Assembly: GCA_963855995.1 (NCBI GenBank)
Contig: OY979718.1
Coordinates: 39,803,059 to 39,867,058 of the forward strand
DNA length: 64,000 bases
Direction of reading: 5' to 3'
Source of the DNA: Muricea muricata
Lineage: Eukaryota > Cnidaria > Anthozoa > Malacalcyonacea > Plexauridae
The position numbers and the translations under genes were made by a program. The notes under the pieces are model-generated. The model saw only the letters and a program-made list of their open reading frames with translations. It ran no database searches and had not been told where the DNA came from. Shown here in pieces: positions 10,155 to 21,900 of this stretch (the stretch's first letter is position 1; every line of letters starts with the position of its first letter).

Positions 10155-12492
10155 ATCTTGAATACTTTTGTTCTCTAAAACACTCTTGATAGATTGATCA
10201 ATCATCTGATCTTTCAAGGATGACAAATTTTCGAAGCTGATTAGATTCACTCGTTCTTGTTCTAATGCCAAGAAAAATTGAAATGCTTCATGTGTTATGT
10301 GTAGCAATCCTCTTTGCCGGTGTTGTCGAGATTCGGTAATATTGAGAGTACCAGCGTATGATGTTGTTTTTTCCAAGACAACGTATGGGATAACAATATT
10401 GCTGTCGAGTAGGTCGACCTTTCTCAATTCGTTGTTCAATTTCTTGCGAACGTCGTTACTTTGAGAGTGCTTGTGTGTTATGAGGTATCTCTTACAGCTA
10501 GCAAGACACCTGTATGAATTGCCCATCCGCCCACGTAAGGTAACTTACCGAGACCACTAGCTCCCATTTCCTGTACGTTAAATTTTCTTGTGTGAACATC
10601 TTCATGCTTTAGAGCTCTTTCGACTTCGGTAACAAAGAGCTAATAGAGGTGAAACGTTAGCTGAACACCAAGAGTTCTTTTTCCGTCATCAATGTCAGTC
10701 CATCTTCTAAGCTGGAATGCTGTTAGCAGGTCACTTCGATACTCGTTCGAAGAAAACATCTTATGCACTTGTGTTGTGGCAAATGTAAACTCTTTGTTAG
10801 TAAGTGATGTGTGCTTTTGAAACAAAATGGCTATTCGCACCTATTATGTTTGCCAAAAGCTGAAATGCTTCAAGATGATCGATGGCATATCTCGCCGCAG
10901 AATTTATAGATTGACTGAAGGGGTCATCCACGTCAACAACGGTTGATGTTAGGAACGATTGCATGTTAAAGGTCGTTGGCAGAGCTGCTATTTGTGAGAG
11001 TGGCAGTAAACACAACAACGTGTCCTCAAGTTTAACCGTAACTTGTTCCTCTGATTGACAAAAAATCTCACTCTGTAGAGCAGCGTCAACATCGAGGTTT
11101 ACGTCGCAATCGAGGACTTCATCCATTTCAGCTGTGGACTGAATGGTTGAGTAATGACAAGTATTATCTTCAAAGAAGCTGTCGTCCAAATGATGGTTTC
11201 TACAACAGGAAAGTGTTTCATCGGGATCCACGCAAAATGTTACCATATTTGCTAATCCAACTGGTGGTGGTAGTAAAAACCTTCGTTAAAAACCAATTAT
11301 TTGAAGATTCTTCTCTGATCGAACTCTAGACACGGCTACGTATGTCTGACCAGGTACAAATTCTTGCGCGCAATGGACAACAATAGACTCTAATATTAAC
11401 TTTGTGATTTATGGACGGTAATTGCGTAGTATAACGTTAATGGAAACTGAGTACGAGAACCTTGAACTTTTCCATCAACGTCGTAGTTGTACCATGTTCT
11501 GCGAGTTATCGGAATGGCTCCAACTTTCAGAAAATGTACAAGCAGTGCATTATCGTCATTCGGATCTTTTCCAACATACCTTCCCTGGTAGCCATTTTTC
11601 AACTGATCGTTAATGTTGTAAATGAGCGTTATTTGACATCCACGTTTTAAAGATAGTTTTCTAGGAGCAGTTTTCTCCAAGTGGTAGGTGCTCCCCTGGT
11701 CGATACTCTCGATCGTTTCCAAAAGTCCGGGCAGAGTTTGTAGCACATTTCCGTTGTGAATTTCCGCGTTAAGTTTTCGAAAATATATGTGTATCGGCAC
11801 TTTTTCCACATCTTGCATGCATTTCCGCTCGAGGCAGTGTATGTATTCCTCTGCTTCCTCGCTGCACTCGCCATTTCGCAACATATCCAGTAAATTCTTC
11901 AAGCGGCTCTCTGTTTCTCCTTGTCGTAGGACTTCAGTCAACTCGATCCGGTGTGGGAATACTTTATCAAAAAGCTCCGACAAATAAATGGACTTTCCTT
12001 CGTCAAATGGGCTAGGTATTGGCTTCAGCTGCAAGAAGTCGCCTACAAGGATTACTTGAATTCCTCCAAACGCTAAATTATTTTGAGACACCATGTGATG
12101 TATTTTGTTAACAATTTCGAAAATTCGAGTACTTGACATGGATACTTCGTCCCAAATTAAAACCGTTGTGTCAGCAACTTGCTTTGCGGTAACATTTTGC
12201 CCTGAAGAACGTTCGATCAGAAGTTAAGAAGGAAGTTCAGCAAGTCGTAATCCATATTGCGAATGAACTGTTTTTGCAATTCCTCCATAACTTTCGCAGG
12301 CTATTCCGGTCGAGCATATTATCTGTACGTTTTCATTCGTATCGAGTGCCTTTTTTATTGCCAGTACAGTTGTAGTTTTGCCAACTCCAACTTTTCCAAT
12401 TACACAGATATTGTGTCCTTGTTTTGCTTAATTTAATACTCTCTCCTGTTCTTTCGTCAGATGTACAAGGCGCTCCATAACAACGGAATCCT
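10155..12492 (-). pseudogene. PIF1-like DNA helicase, decayed
   Basis: Read on the minus strand from a splice acceptor (CCTTAG at ~12493). LTKEQERVLN precedes a Walker A GKVGVGKTTT (about 12368-12400), then STGIACESYGGIAKTVHS, Walker B LIWDEVSMSS, QVILVGDFLQLKPI (motif III), a LTEVLRQ motif, YAITVHKSQ (motif V) and YVAVSRVRSEKNLQI (motif VI, to ~11290). These are the PIF1/RRM3-type superfamily 1B helicase motifs. Downstream come unassigned C-terminal domains (ORFs at 11246-10797, 10840-10640, 10526-10163). In-frame TAA codons lie at 12428-12430 and 12225-12227, and frame changes occur near 11400, 10830 and 10520. The 4.86-kb transposon splits its end. A Helitron origin was considered, but no Rep/HUH motif is visible. 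Confidence 0.75.
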
Positions 12493-14154
12493 AAGGATAG
12501 GACCTGTAGATAAAGATTTCATGTAGCAAATTTAAATTGTTGCACAAAAAATGTATACATAAATTAGTCACTGGTCACGTACACGTTTGCAAGGATTATT
12601 AATTATATGTGCATTACACTGATCGCAAACCAACTCGCAAGCTCGCTGCAAGTGCTTCCATCTTGTTAAAAAAAACTGTCGAGCATTGTGATTGGATGAA
12701 ATCACTTGCAGAGAGCTCGCGAGTTGGGATTTGCGATAAGTGGAAAAGAGCCTTAAAATTAGATAGTTCATATTTTAAAACATGCAAAACAACGTCAGGA
12801 TTATTGAAACATAATTTTGTTGGAACACCAAAAACTTACGGGGTGTTTCCACAAAATCAAAATGAAAACCGAAAAGTGATTCAAGATAATACTGAATAGT
12901 GTTTTAATATTAATATACTTCAACGGCATCGTCGGCAGTTTGGACCTGCAGGAAATATATACCAAGTGGATGTACAGTTTTTATACTTTTTAACACGTTT
13001 TCATCACGAAGGCCCTGATTGTCGGTAAGAAATTTTGATCAAAGTAAAAAAGGCACCTTTTGTAGTATAACGTGTATGTTAAATACAAAATTCGTTGTTT
13101 CCCAGGCTGAACAAACCCCCTTGACTTCATTTTGTGACATTGTGTTTTGCTCTCTTCGTTTGCACGTTTTGATTGTCTGTGCTGAACTTAACCTGATATT
13201 TTGATTGTTTTGTAGCCTATAGTGATGCTTTTTTGGTCTCGCACCGCGTACAGAGGCCAGAGGGAGAAGGGACAAGACGTGTTTATAAAATTGCAAAGTG
13301 ATTCGAAATAGTTTGATGGGCAGAGGGCTATTGCTGCGGATTATTTGCGTTCCTGATTTGTATCGTTTGGATTTGATTATGTACACACTGTTTTCAAAAA
13401 TATTGTGGAGTTTATAGTCGACGTAGATTGCTTGGAGAATTTACATGGAAACAAAGCTGACCATAGCCACGGGAATGCAAGAGTATTATATTTAAGACTG
13501 CATGTCGGTAAGTTATTAATTTTTTTGTACTGCGAACTGACCTTTTAGCTATGTACGCTTATATATTTTGACGTATTATAAAAGTATTTCTGGCACAAAA
13601 ACAGCAAATACCCTGCTTTGCTTACCCGATAGTCCCTGTTTGCCAATAGTTTATGATTTATAGTGAACGGCGATATAAAACCATCGGAAACGCGAGAAAA
13701 TTGCTTTGCTTCGGCATTTATAATTTCACCATCATTTCATTTTAAAGATGTATTAGTTTTGTTTGTTATGCTTGTTTTATACTTAAAACACCGAAATCTA
13801 TAACAGCTCGCTGACAAGTTAATTTGATACGAGCAATGTTTTGCATCAAGCAAAAAAGGTATCAGTTTAAATTCCTGTTTGTATTAAAAACACTGCATAT
13901 TGTATCTTTACAAAGTTTAAATATCCCTTAATGCTGTACGTCAGTAAGTATTAAACTATAAAGCGATAACTTACCTAAAACGTTAAGAGCAAAAGGAATC
14001 ACATATTTATAATTCAGCTTTCTCCAGTGTTTTCAGACACAAAGACTTTTCCTAGTTTTCAATATTAAAAAAGCAATATTTTTACAGTTGTAGTAAGTAG
14101 TGTTGAAGTGTTAATACAAAGGTGAATGATTTTGCGGTATTGTTTATAATGAAC
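12493..14154. other. no gene; one short palindromic repeat
   Basis: A hairpin-like repeat at 12615-12745 has inverted arms (~43 bp, TTTGCGATAA / GATCGCAAAC ends) around a poly-A core and looks like a MITE. The rest, including AT-rich 12900-14154, shows nothing that I can name. Earlier exons of the PIF1-like gene could lie here but I cannot place them. Confidence 0.5.
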
Positions 14155-14950
14155 TTAAGGTGGCTCCCTACAGTGCAGGGCAGGTCTATATAAATCAGTG
14201 TGGAGTTTCGTCGACCGGCAAATGTTTTGAAATGAACGACACATGAAAAGTTGTGTTTTGAGGTTTTTCTACGGCGAAATCACCAAGTGTTCTGTACATG
14301 ATAAAAAATTTGTGAAACCAATACAGTATGTATGTTTTCAACTGTTTTTTTCTGTTTTCCGACCGCGTTTTCGTAAGCTTTTACGTTTGCTCATTCTGAA
14401 ATGTTTTTCGTAAGTCGAGTCGAAATTTTATCACGTCAGCAATGATTTTATGGATTTTAGCCTCGATTATCCGCTGTTTCCTTCGGTGAACTTTTTTAAA
14501 ACTACGTCCAGTTGTTATACCATATCCAAGATAAGACATATTCAAATTTAAAAAAAATCTACAAATACGTTTCCCTGCAATCGAAATCCAGGAATACATC
14601 AAAATCTGAATTATAAACCTGTCTTCAAATTTTTATATTTTTTTTCCTTTATAGATCAATAAACAACTAAAAAAATTTCAGAAAATTTGACCGAAGAGAA
14701 AGAAAGTTGTTGTTCATTCATTGTGAAATTAAGCCATTAAAACTGAAAAAAATAGAACGATATAGTTACCATAGCAACGCTTATTTTGTTTCTATTTTTC
14801 TATATATGCACATCAAACACTTTCATATCTTTCCTAATAGCACTCAAATTGCCATTGGAATTTTTCAAGTGTAGTCGGTACAAATTTTGTTGCAAGCTGA
14901 TGTGCCGTGAAAAGCTTAACATTTTATGCTACTGTAGGGAGCCACCTTAA
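14155..14950. mobile_element. TTAA-flanked MITE (piggyBac-like target)
   Basis: TTAA followed by GGTGGCTCCCTACAGT on the left; ACTGTAGGGAGCCACC followed by TTAA on the right. 796 bp, no coding capacity. The TTAA target suggests mobilisation by a piggyBac-type transposase (inference). Confidence 0.75.
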
Positions 14951-15159
14951 AACGCATTTTTTCTTACTTACCTTCAAAATCATGCCGTCTCGATTGAATG
15001 AGGGAAGAGCTTCCAAAATACGCAAACGTATGTCGTATTTTCTCAATTTTGTATTTTTGCGTGGGCTTGAATAATTTGCAAAAATCCTCACAAGACACTG
15101 CCGCTACAGCGTTGTCTCCCCCCCCCCCCCCGGTTGCTATCTTTCCAAGGCGAAATGGC

Positions 15160-15650
15160 ATCATTTTAGCAAAAATTTTAGCCAATAGGCAAGGACTGGA
15201 AAATTCAAAAATATGACGAATTGGCCGATTGGGCGTCCCGAGCATAGGTTTTTCAAAAAATATTTTTGCCGCCGAAAAAACCTTCAAAACTCTCGCTTTT
15301 TTCTCGTGCTTGGAAAAGGATTTGAAACGGGAAAATTGGTAAGAATGTAGTAAATTATCCGTGTTCAACATGATGTAGTTTTTGTTTTTTAGTATTGTGG
15401 TCAATTTCCACGATATTTGTATGTTTTTAAAGTGTTTACATTAACGGCAGACAATTTATTAACATTTAGTTGCCAACCTTGGGAATATATTAAACTAATA
15501 ATACTACACGAACGTCACGTGAGACTGACCGACTATCGCGCGAGAACAAAACAATCCCGCAAGTTTCTGACGGCTGTAATTTAAAAGGAATATTATGTAC
15601 AAGATTCATTTATTTAAAGTTAAAAACCACCGATTTCTGGGCCACCTATG
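15160..15650. mobile_element. partial copy of the foldback family found inside the Polinton
   Basis: Closely similar to the arms of 34562-36271 and ending in the same terminus (GGGCCACCTATG at 15650). The sequence GATTGGGCGTCCCGAGC is uninterrupted here, so this copy shows the empty site of the inner foldback at 34997-35852. A poly-C tract of about 14 lies just upstream (~15118-15131). Confidence 0.75.
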
Positions 15651-15652
15651 AT

Positions 15653-16870
15653 TTTTATGCTAATTCCAACGATATATCACAAGTTCTGGGAGATAACTTT
15701 TCTCTATGTGTTTTGCAATTTAAATGTTAGTCATTAATTGTAATATGATATTTACTGTACAATCAATGAGCTAACTGCATATCAGTGCTACCAACTTAAT
15801 TTTCTGGTTACCTATTCTATATTTACTGTACAATCAATCAGCCAACTGCGTATAAAATAGCGTAAGGTGTTCGTCACTGCGCATGTAGTACACAGCCAAA
15901 AACACCACAGGCTTGTTGCAAGTTGTCAATTTTACTGGCTTGTTGCAACTTGTTGACAAGTTGCAACAAGCTTGTGAATTTTATCAAGTTGCAACAAGCT
16001 TGTCAAAATCAGCGTTGTTGCAACTTGTTAACTGCAGACTTGTTACAGCTTGTTGAAACAACTTACATCAAGTCTGTTCGCGACAACTTGCATAAAGTCT
16101 GTTCGCGACAATTTGCATCAAGTCTGTTCGCGACAACTTGAAACAAGTCTGTTGACAACTTGCAACAGGCTTGTCGTCAACAAGTTGTCACAAGCCATGC
16201 GAACGCATCCTGATATCGGCTTGTTGACAACAATGTTGTTGCAAGTTGTCAACAAGCTTGTTGCAACTTGCGCGTTTTTGGCTGTGTAGTACAGGGACAA
16301 TACTAGCAACATGGCGCCCATGACGAATTAATGACGAATCATCTTATGTTTAATAGACAGAACCCGCGTGCCTCTCTTTGTAGTCTGTTCTGTTTGATAT
16401 GGTATTGTATTTTATGGTTCGTATGGACTGCACGTTTGGTATGTGTAGAGCTGCGCATTATTACAGTCATGACGATGTCATCGAAGCAAAATGTTTTTGC
16501 GAGTTTAGGTCTCTTTTCTATCATATAAAAACAAAAAAGATTTCACTTTTTGTACTTTCTTTTTGTGATAGATTGCGTGCGAAGAACAAAAAATAACAAC
16601 AATAGTACTCAACTTCATCACGTCATCTGTGTTTAATATATGTGAAAATAAAAAAATTCTATGTTCCCATGCTCAATTCGTCTTGCGCATTTACTGATAT
16701 CGTTTCAAATTCACTGATATTTAAGATGCAAAAACACATAGAGAAAAGTTGTTCCCCAGAACGTGCTATATATCGTTAGAATAATCATGAAAATCTGTAC
16801 CATATATGTGAAAATAAAAAATTATATTTAGTAGGTAACTAGAAAATTAAGTTGGTAGCATTCGTACGCA
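15653..16870. repeat. inverted-repeat remnant split by a MITE
   Basis: The block CACATAGAGAAAAGTTNTTC near the Polinton side (16735-16790, again 16915-16980) is the inverted copy of ~15665-15715. The block GCTACCAACTTAATTTTCTGGTTACC (in part, at ~15788) is inverted at ~16830-16860. The pattern indicates an older foldback element, later interrupted by the MITE at 15890-16287. Confidence 0.6.
15890..16287. mobile_element. 398-bp MITE built of CAAGTTGCAACAAGC repeats
   Basis: Termini ACACAGCCAAAAAC and GTTTTTGGCTGTGT with a possible 3-bp AGT duplication. The inside is an array of interdigitated palindromes (ACTTGTTGCAACAAGCTTGT type) plus four copies of AAGTCTGTTCGCGACAA. No coding capacity. 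Confidence 0.75.
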
Positions 16871-17298
16871 CTTGGCGCATTGATTGTGAATATTATGTTA
16901 CGATGACTGACATTTAAGATGCAAAAGCACATAGAGAAAAGTTATTCCCCAGAACTTGCATGCGATATATCCTTGGAATGAGCATGGAATCTGAACAAAC
17001 ACTAGTTTCACTGCTTAGGAATCTTTTCAAACCGGCTTTAAACTTGAATGCAGAACTACGCTTTTTCTGGCACACTCTATATGCGTATTTGTAATGAAAC
17101 TATGCAGATGAAATTTGAAAGTTTTTATGTTTTGCCTTGTTGATTACAAGTTACAAAGAAACGACTTGCATTCCTCACCTTGAACGAGAATACGCAAACA
17201 ATACACATGATGTCATTAAAAAACGGACCACGTGAAAGTAAATTGCTTAAATCGTCTCAAACAACGCTAGGTTCTGGTAAAAAAATTAGCCTTCTTTG
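16290..17298. other. no gene recognised
   Basis: Apart from two direct copies (~16735 and ~16915) of the repeat noted at 15653-16870, nothing is recognised up to the Polinton target site. Confidence 0.5.
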
Positions 17299-17304
17299 GG
17301 TATT
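17299..17304. repeat. Polinton 6-bp target duplication, left
   Basis: GGTATT immediately precedes the AGTAGTCTATG terminus. The identical hexamer follows the right terminus at 37082-37087. Six bp is the length made by Polinton integrases. Confidence 0.93.
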
Positions 17305-17715
17305 AGTAGTCTATGATAGGGCGTATAAGTCACCCCATACGCCAGAAGGCGACAAATTTCCATTTTTCGCACTTTTGAGCGATGGTTTTTAAAATCGTCA
17401 TTTTATACCCCTCAAATCCTGCTGGGTCACTGTAAGACCCCTCAAATCCTGCTGGGTCACTGTAGGACCCCTCAAATCCTTCTGGGTCACTGTAAGACCC
17501 CTCAAATCCTGCTGGGTCACTGTAAGACCCCTCAAATCCTGCTGGGTCACCTAATTTTCAAGATGGCGTTGAAAAAATATTTTTTGTCAATTCAGCAAAA
17601 AATTTAAAGTTCCGCTGACGTCATCAAAAAATTCCTTAAAAATATTCCAAGACAGGAAAAATATTTTTCCTTAAAAATTCTTTAAGGAATTTTCACCTAT
17701 ATCATTTTAAAAAAA
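17305..17715 (+). repeat. left Polinton TIR with internal 30-bp tandem repeats
   Basis: 411 bp, matching the inverse of 36671-37081 with about four substitutions. 17408-17550 holds five head-to-tail 30-bp units (CCCCTCAAATCCTGCTGGGT plus CACTGTAAGA). The inner part is rich in AAAAATATT and contains TGACGTCA. Confidence 0.93.
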
Positions 17716-17761
17716 AAATTGAGCGAATATTTTTTCCATTTTTTGAAAAATTATTAGGAAA

Positions 17762-17944
17762 ATGAAATTTTGTACGAAATGTCATAAGCGAATTCTTACT
17801 ACAGAGACTTTTGTTGGTCCAAGGAATTATGTTTGGGGGAGTTTGAAGTTTTGCATGTGTAATATTCACATTGTACGTAATGATTATGGTGTTAAATGTG
17901 TTAAAGGGTACGAACATAGGAAAGGGTATGCCTATAATAAATAA
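17762..17944 (+). CDS. small zinc-ribbon-like protein (left-end copy)
   Basis: 60 residues from ATG 17762, just inside the left TIR. It begins MKFCTKCHKRIL and has a later KFCMC motif, giving CxxC...CxC as a likely zinc-binding pair. The 59-residue minus-strand protein at 34197-34376, near the opposite end, has the same plan (MFCKRCHKKI...NCVCG), so the two look like paralogues. No known family is recognised. A regulatory or DNA-end-binding role is only a guess from the position. Confidence 0.6.
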   Translation: MKFCTKCHKRILTTETFVGPRNYVWGSLKFCMCNIHIVRNDYGVKCVKGYEHRKGYAYNK

Positions 17945-18292
17945 ATGAATAACCGTATAAAGCATATGGAAATCTAAAAAAAAGCAAGCGAATTACGTTT
18001 GAAAGAGGATAAGGATTACACACGAAGGGAGTTGGAAATATTAGCAAAAGCCGCGGGTATTAAATATTTTGGAACATTTAACAAACATAATCTTGCACTA
18101 AAACTTGGGATAGATCCCCCTAAGATACAACGTGGGAACCAAACGTTTCGCAGCGCACGTACTGTTGAAGTTATTAATCATGACGGTACCACAACGACGT
18201 ATTCTAGCATTAACCAAGCAGCAAAAGCGTTTGGGAGACCACCATCATATTTATACGTCATGGCCGTGAATGGTAAGGCAAAAGTTAATTAG
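17945..18292 (+). pseudogene. SAP-like plus NUMOD-like DNA-binding protein, in-frame stop
   Basis: A frame opens at ATG 17945 but meets TAA at 17975-17977. The same frame then runs open to TAG 18290. The coding-like part has a helix-extension-helix resembling SAP (YTRRELEILAKAAGIKYF, residues ~20-45) and a C-terminal piece like NUMOD1 (TYSSINQAAKAFG, ~80-92), a module common in phage and giant-virus homing nucleases. There is no other ATG after the stop. It is therefore either a nonsense-broken gene or one using a non-ATG start. A perfect hairpin follows 2 nt after the stop. Confidence 0.45.
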
Positions 18293-18293
18293 A

Positions 18294-18323
18294 TTTTTTC
18301 TATCTTTTAATAGATAGAAAAAA
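18294..18323. terminator. 3'-end hairpin
   Basis: Stem TTTTTTCTATCT / AGATAGAAAAAA (12 bp), loop TTTAAT, starting 2 nt after the TAG at 18290-18292. It is one of seven such hairpins in the element. Confidence 0.6.
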
Positions 18324-18357
18324 AGATCAAAAAATATTTTTTCTATACAATAAAAGA

Positions 18358-18978
18358 ATGGATAACAATAAAAAATCCAGACGAAACGTGCGGTGGTCAC
18401 CTTCAAAATCATCAGTAAATAACATGAGACGTAAAAAAGAAGACTGGACAATTGAAGCTGATCGTTTAGCAGTACGACGCGACCGATTTATTGAAAAAGA
18501 GAACAAGAAAAAAGAACGTCAGTTACAAAAGGCTTTGGAAAAGGAGAAAAAACTGGAAGCAAAGAATTTGGTACGTTTGAATCGGGCTAGGGAACGGGAG
18601 ACGAACAAGTGGATGGCCGAATCAGCCAAAGAAGGCGAACGTCAAACCAGGTTCATGGATCGTCTTCACGCCAAGACAACGCGAGCACGAGAGCGGAAGG
18701 AATTTAAAAAATGGCAGAAAGAGATAAGAGCAAATGAGCGTCGAATTCGTAAACTTGTACCATTTAAGGTTGTAAGGACTTTTACCAATGCGAACGCAAG
18801 ATTTACAACGTATTTCGACACGTATACGGTTTACGTGTATGGCCCGACCGATCCCGTAGCCGTGTTTCAAAAAGCGATAGACTTAACGATCGAAGACCGT
18901 GGTTTGGTTGATGGTGACAAAATTCGTGTCATTGTATCGCACCCATATCCTGGGCACATCCGTTTTCAACGAAACTGA
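18358..18978 (+). CDS. PolB N-terminal region (frame-separated)
   Basis: 206 residues from ATG 18358 (preceded by AATAAAAGA). The first ~140 residues are highly charged and predicted coiled coil (KENKKKERQLQKALEKEKK). The last ~65 (TTYFDTYTVYVYG onward, then DKIRVIVSHPYPG) resemble the conserved domain that sits before the exonuclease domain in Polinton PolB. The polymerase frame is open from 18918, overlaps this ORF by 61 nt in the -1 phase and has no ATG of its own for hundreds of codons. The two ORFs are therefore most likely one polypeptide separated by a one-base loss around the GGG at 18952-18954 or by recoding. Confidence 0.6.
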   Translation: MDNNKKSRRNVRWSPSKSSVNNMRRKKEDWTIEADRLAVRRDRFIEKENKKKERQLQKALEKEKKLEAKNLVRLNRARERETNKWMAESAKEGERQTRFMDRLHAKTTRARERKEFKKWQKEIRANERRIRKLVPFKVVRTFTNANARFTTYFDTYTVYVYGPTDPVAVFQKAIDLTIEDRGLVDGDKIRVIVSHPYPGHIRFQRN

Positions 18979-21900
18979 TAACCATTACAAACGACGACCA
19001 ATTCTTTTACACGTTGTTAAAAGCTGTTTTGGAATACGTAGAATATAAGGATGTTCCGTTAAACGAAGTGACTATCGAAATTCAATCAACGAAAATCCCT
19101 CGAGGGCAAGGTAGACACATTAAAATTACCAAGGATAACACCGATCGTAAAAGATGTATCATTACGGTAAAAAATACCGACACGATATGTCTTGCGCGCT
19201 CCATCGTAACGGCTTATGCAAATTTGAATAAGGACCAATGGACGAAATCCCAAATCAATAACGGCTTTAATAAGTCTCGTCTACTACAAAAAACCGAGGC
19301 TTTAAAGTTACATGAAGATGCGGGGGTGTCTATTTCAGATTACGGGAACACGTTAGAAGATATAAATACGTTTGCAAAACACTTAGGTGTCCAAATTAAT
19401 GTGGTTGATACAGATTATTTCAATGAGATTATACATACGGCAAACCCCGAATCTACAAATATAATTTACCTACACAAAAACAAGAATCACTACGACGTTA
19501 TAACGTCTATGCCTGCATTTCTATCAAAAGATTACTATTGCCACACGTGTAAGAAGGGGTATACACATCGCGATAAGCATAAGTGCCCGGACAAATGTCT
19601 AGCGTGTTTTAAAGCCGAAAAACACGTTGGTGATAATATCGTTTGTAAGTATTGTAATAGGATATTTTTTGGGCAAAAATGTTATGACGAACATTTAAGG
19701 AATCGTTCTAAAGGCGGGGAACGTGACGTCGTTTGTGAACACGTCAAGAAATGTTTAATATGTCATCGGACCGTTCCGGATCTCAAACGGAATGTATGTG
19801 GTTATAAAACGTGTAGTAACTGTAAGAAATACAGCGATCCAAACACACAAAAATGTTATATGTTATCCGTCGAAACCAAGGGCGGATCCTGCACGCGCGG
19901 GAAAACACAATGTACGGGTAAGAAAAAAGACTGGTGTTTGTGTTGCAAGACACGCACGACAAAGTATATATTTTACGATTTTGAAACACAACAGGATACG
20001 GGAACGCACATTGTTAATTATGTAAACGCACAGGATTTTGACGGGAACGAATTTACATTTAACACGATTAACGACTTTTGTAAATTTGTGTTTAATGACG
20101 AACACGAAGACTATACGTTCATTGCTCACAACGCTAAATCTTTCGATGCACAATTCATTCTAAAATATTGTGTTGATAACACCATAAAACCGTTTTGTAT
20201 TTACAACGGTACAAAAATCATGTTCATGGCTATAGGAAAATATGATATACGGTTCATTGATAGTATTAATTTTGTAAATGGTGCATTAGAAACGTTCCCT
20301 AAGACGTTTGGTTTAACAGAATTGCAAAAAGGTTATTTTCCTCATTTGTTTAATATTCCAGCAAACCAAGATTATGTTGGACCCATACCTGCAAAATATT
20401 ATTACGACCCTGACCATATGAAACCTGAGAAACGTATAAAATTTTTAAAATGGTACGACAACCGCGTTGCTGAAAATTATGTGTTTAACTTTAAAAACGA
20501 ATTAGTCGCTTATTGTCGTTCGGACGTAGATATTTTAAGACGAAGTATGATAGCGTTTCGTGACAATTTTCTTAAAATTGGTAATATTGACCCGTTGCAA
20601 TATATTACCATTGCATCGGTCTGTATGGCCATCTATAGGTCAAAATATATGCCAAAATATACGATCGGTGTTATTAAAGACAGTGTTAAAAATGAAACGT
20701 TTAGTAAAATTTCTATGCAATGGTTGCATTGGAGGTCTAACGTAGATAACGTATACATTCAACACGCAATGAACGGTGGCGAACATTTTATACCGCGTGT
20801 TGGTAAAGTAGATGGTTTTTGTGAAGATACGAACACGGTGTATGAATTTCAAGGGTGTTTTTGGCACGGGTGTCCAAAATGTTATACATCTGACAAAATT
20901 AATCCAATGGCTCAAAAGGATATGGCTGAATTACAACGGGCCACTGCAGTTAAGAATGAAAAAATTACTAGTTTAGGGTGTAACTTAGTCGAAGTGTACG
21001 AATGTGAAATACAAAAAGATACTGCGTTTAAAAAATATTGTAAGACGAACAATGTTGATATCGTGATGCCATTAAATCCGCGTGATGCATTTTTCGGGGG
21101 TCGTACGAACGTTACAAAATTAACGTACGATTTTAAACCAGGTGAAAAAGGACGTTACGTTGATTTCGTTAGTTTGTATCCGACGGTAAATTTTTTCAAA
21201 ACGTATCCTGTTGGGCATCCAACAAAAATTTATAACCCTAAACAATACGATCCAAAATGGTTTGGATTCGTCCAAGCTAAAATAGAACCACCCCGTGGAT
21301 TATACCACCCGGTGCTTCCTGCAAGAATTAAATGTGGACAATCGGAGAAGTTACTTTTTTCATTATGTCGTACGTGTTCTTCGGTACAACAGCAAACAAA
21401 ATGTGAACATTCTTCAGACGAACGTACGTTCACAGGGACGTGGTGTACGAATGAAATAGCGCTTGCTTTGGGAAAAGGGTACAGGATTATAGAAATCTAC
21501 GAAGTTTGGCATTTTTCGAAGACTACAGACACGTTATTTAAAGGGTACGTTCGTGATTTCATGAAAATTAAAATGGAATCTTCGGAACCACCAAAAGAAG
21601 ATATAGGTGTTTTTAAGAAAAAAGTTCAAGATCATTTAGGTATTGAATTAGGTGATATTCAATATAACGCCGGAATGCGCGCTATTGCCAAATTATGTTT
21701 AAATAGTTTATCGGGTAAATTTGGTCAACGCGTGAACCAAACGCAAACGGAATACGTGACGGAACCAAAAGATTTTTACAAGATTCTTTTAAACGACGCG
21801 AACGAAGATATTAACATCCAGTTTCTTACGAAAGAAATGGTCCAAATGCAATATAATCTTAAAAACCAATTCGTCGATAATTACAACAATACAAATATTT

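Noticed and set aside
10155-12492. Helitron encoding a PIF1-type helicase
   Set aside because: No Rep/HUH motifs, no TC...CTRR ends and host-like introns; a decayed stand-alone PIF1-like gene fits better.
17408-17550. CRISPR-like array
   Set aside because: The 30-bp units are head to tail with no unique spacers, and they occur in both TIRs of a eukaryotic element.
19783-20153. Minus-strand ORFs within PolB
   Set aside because: Shadows of the polymerase frame; no independent motif or start context.
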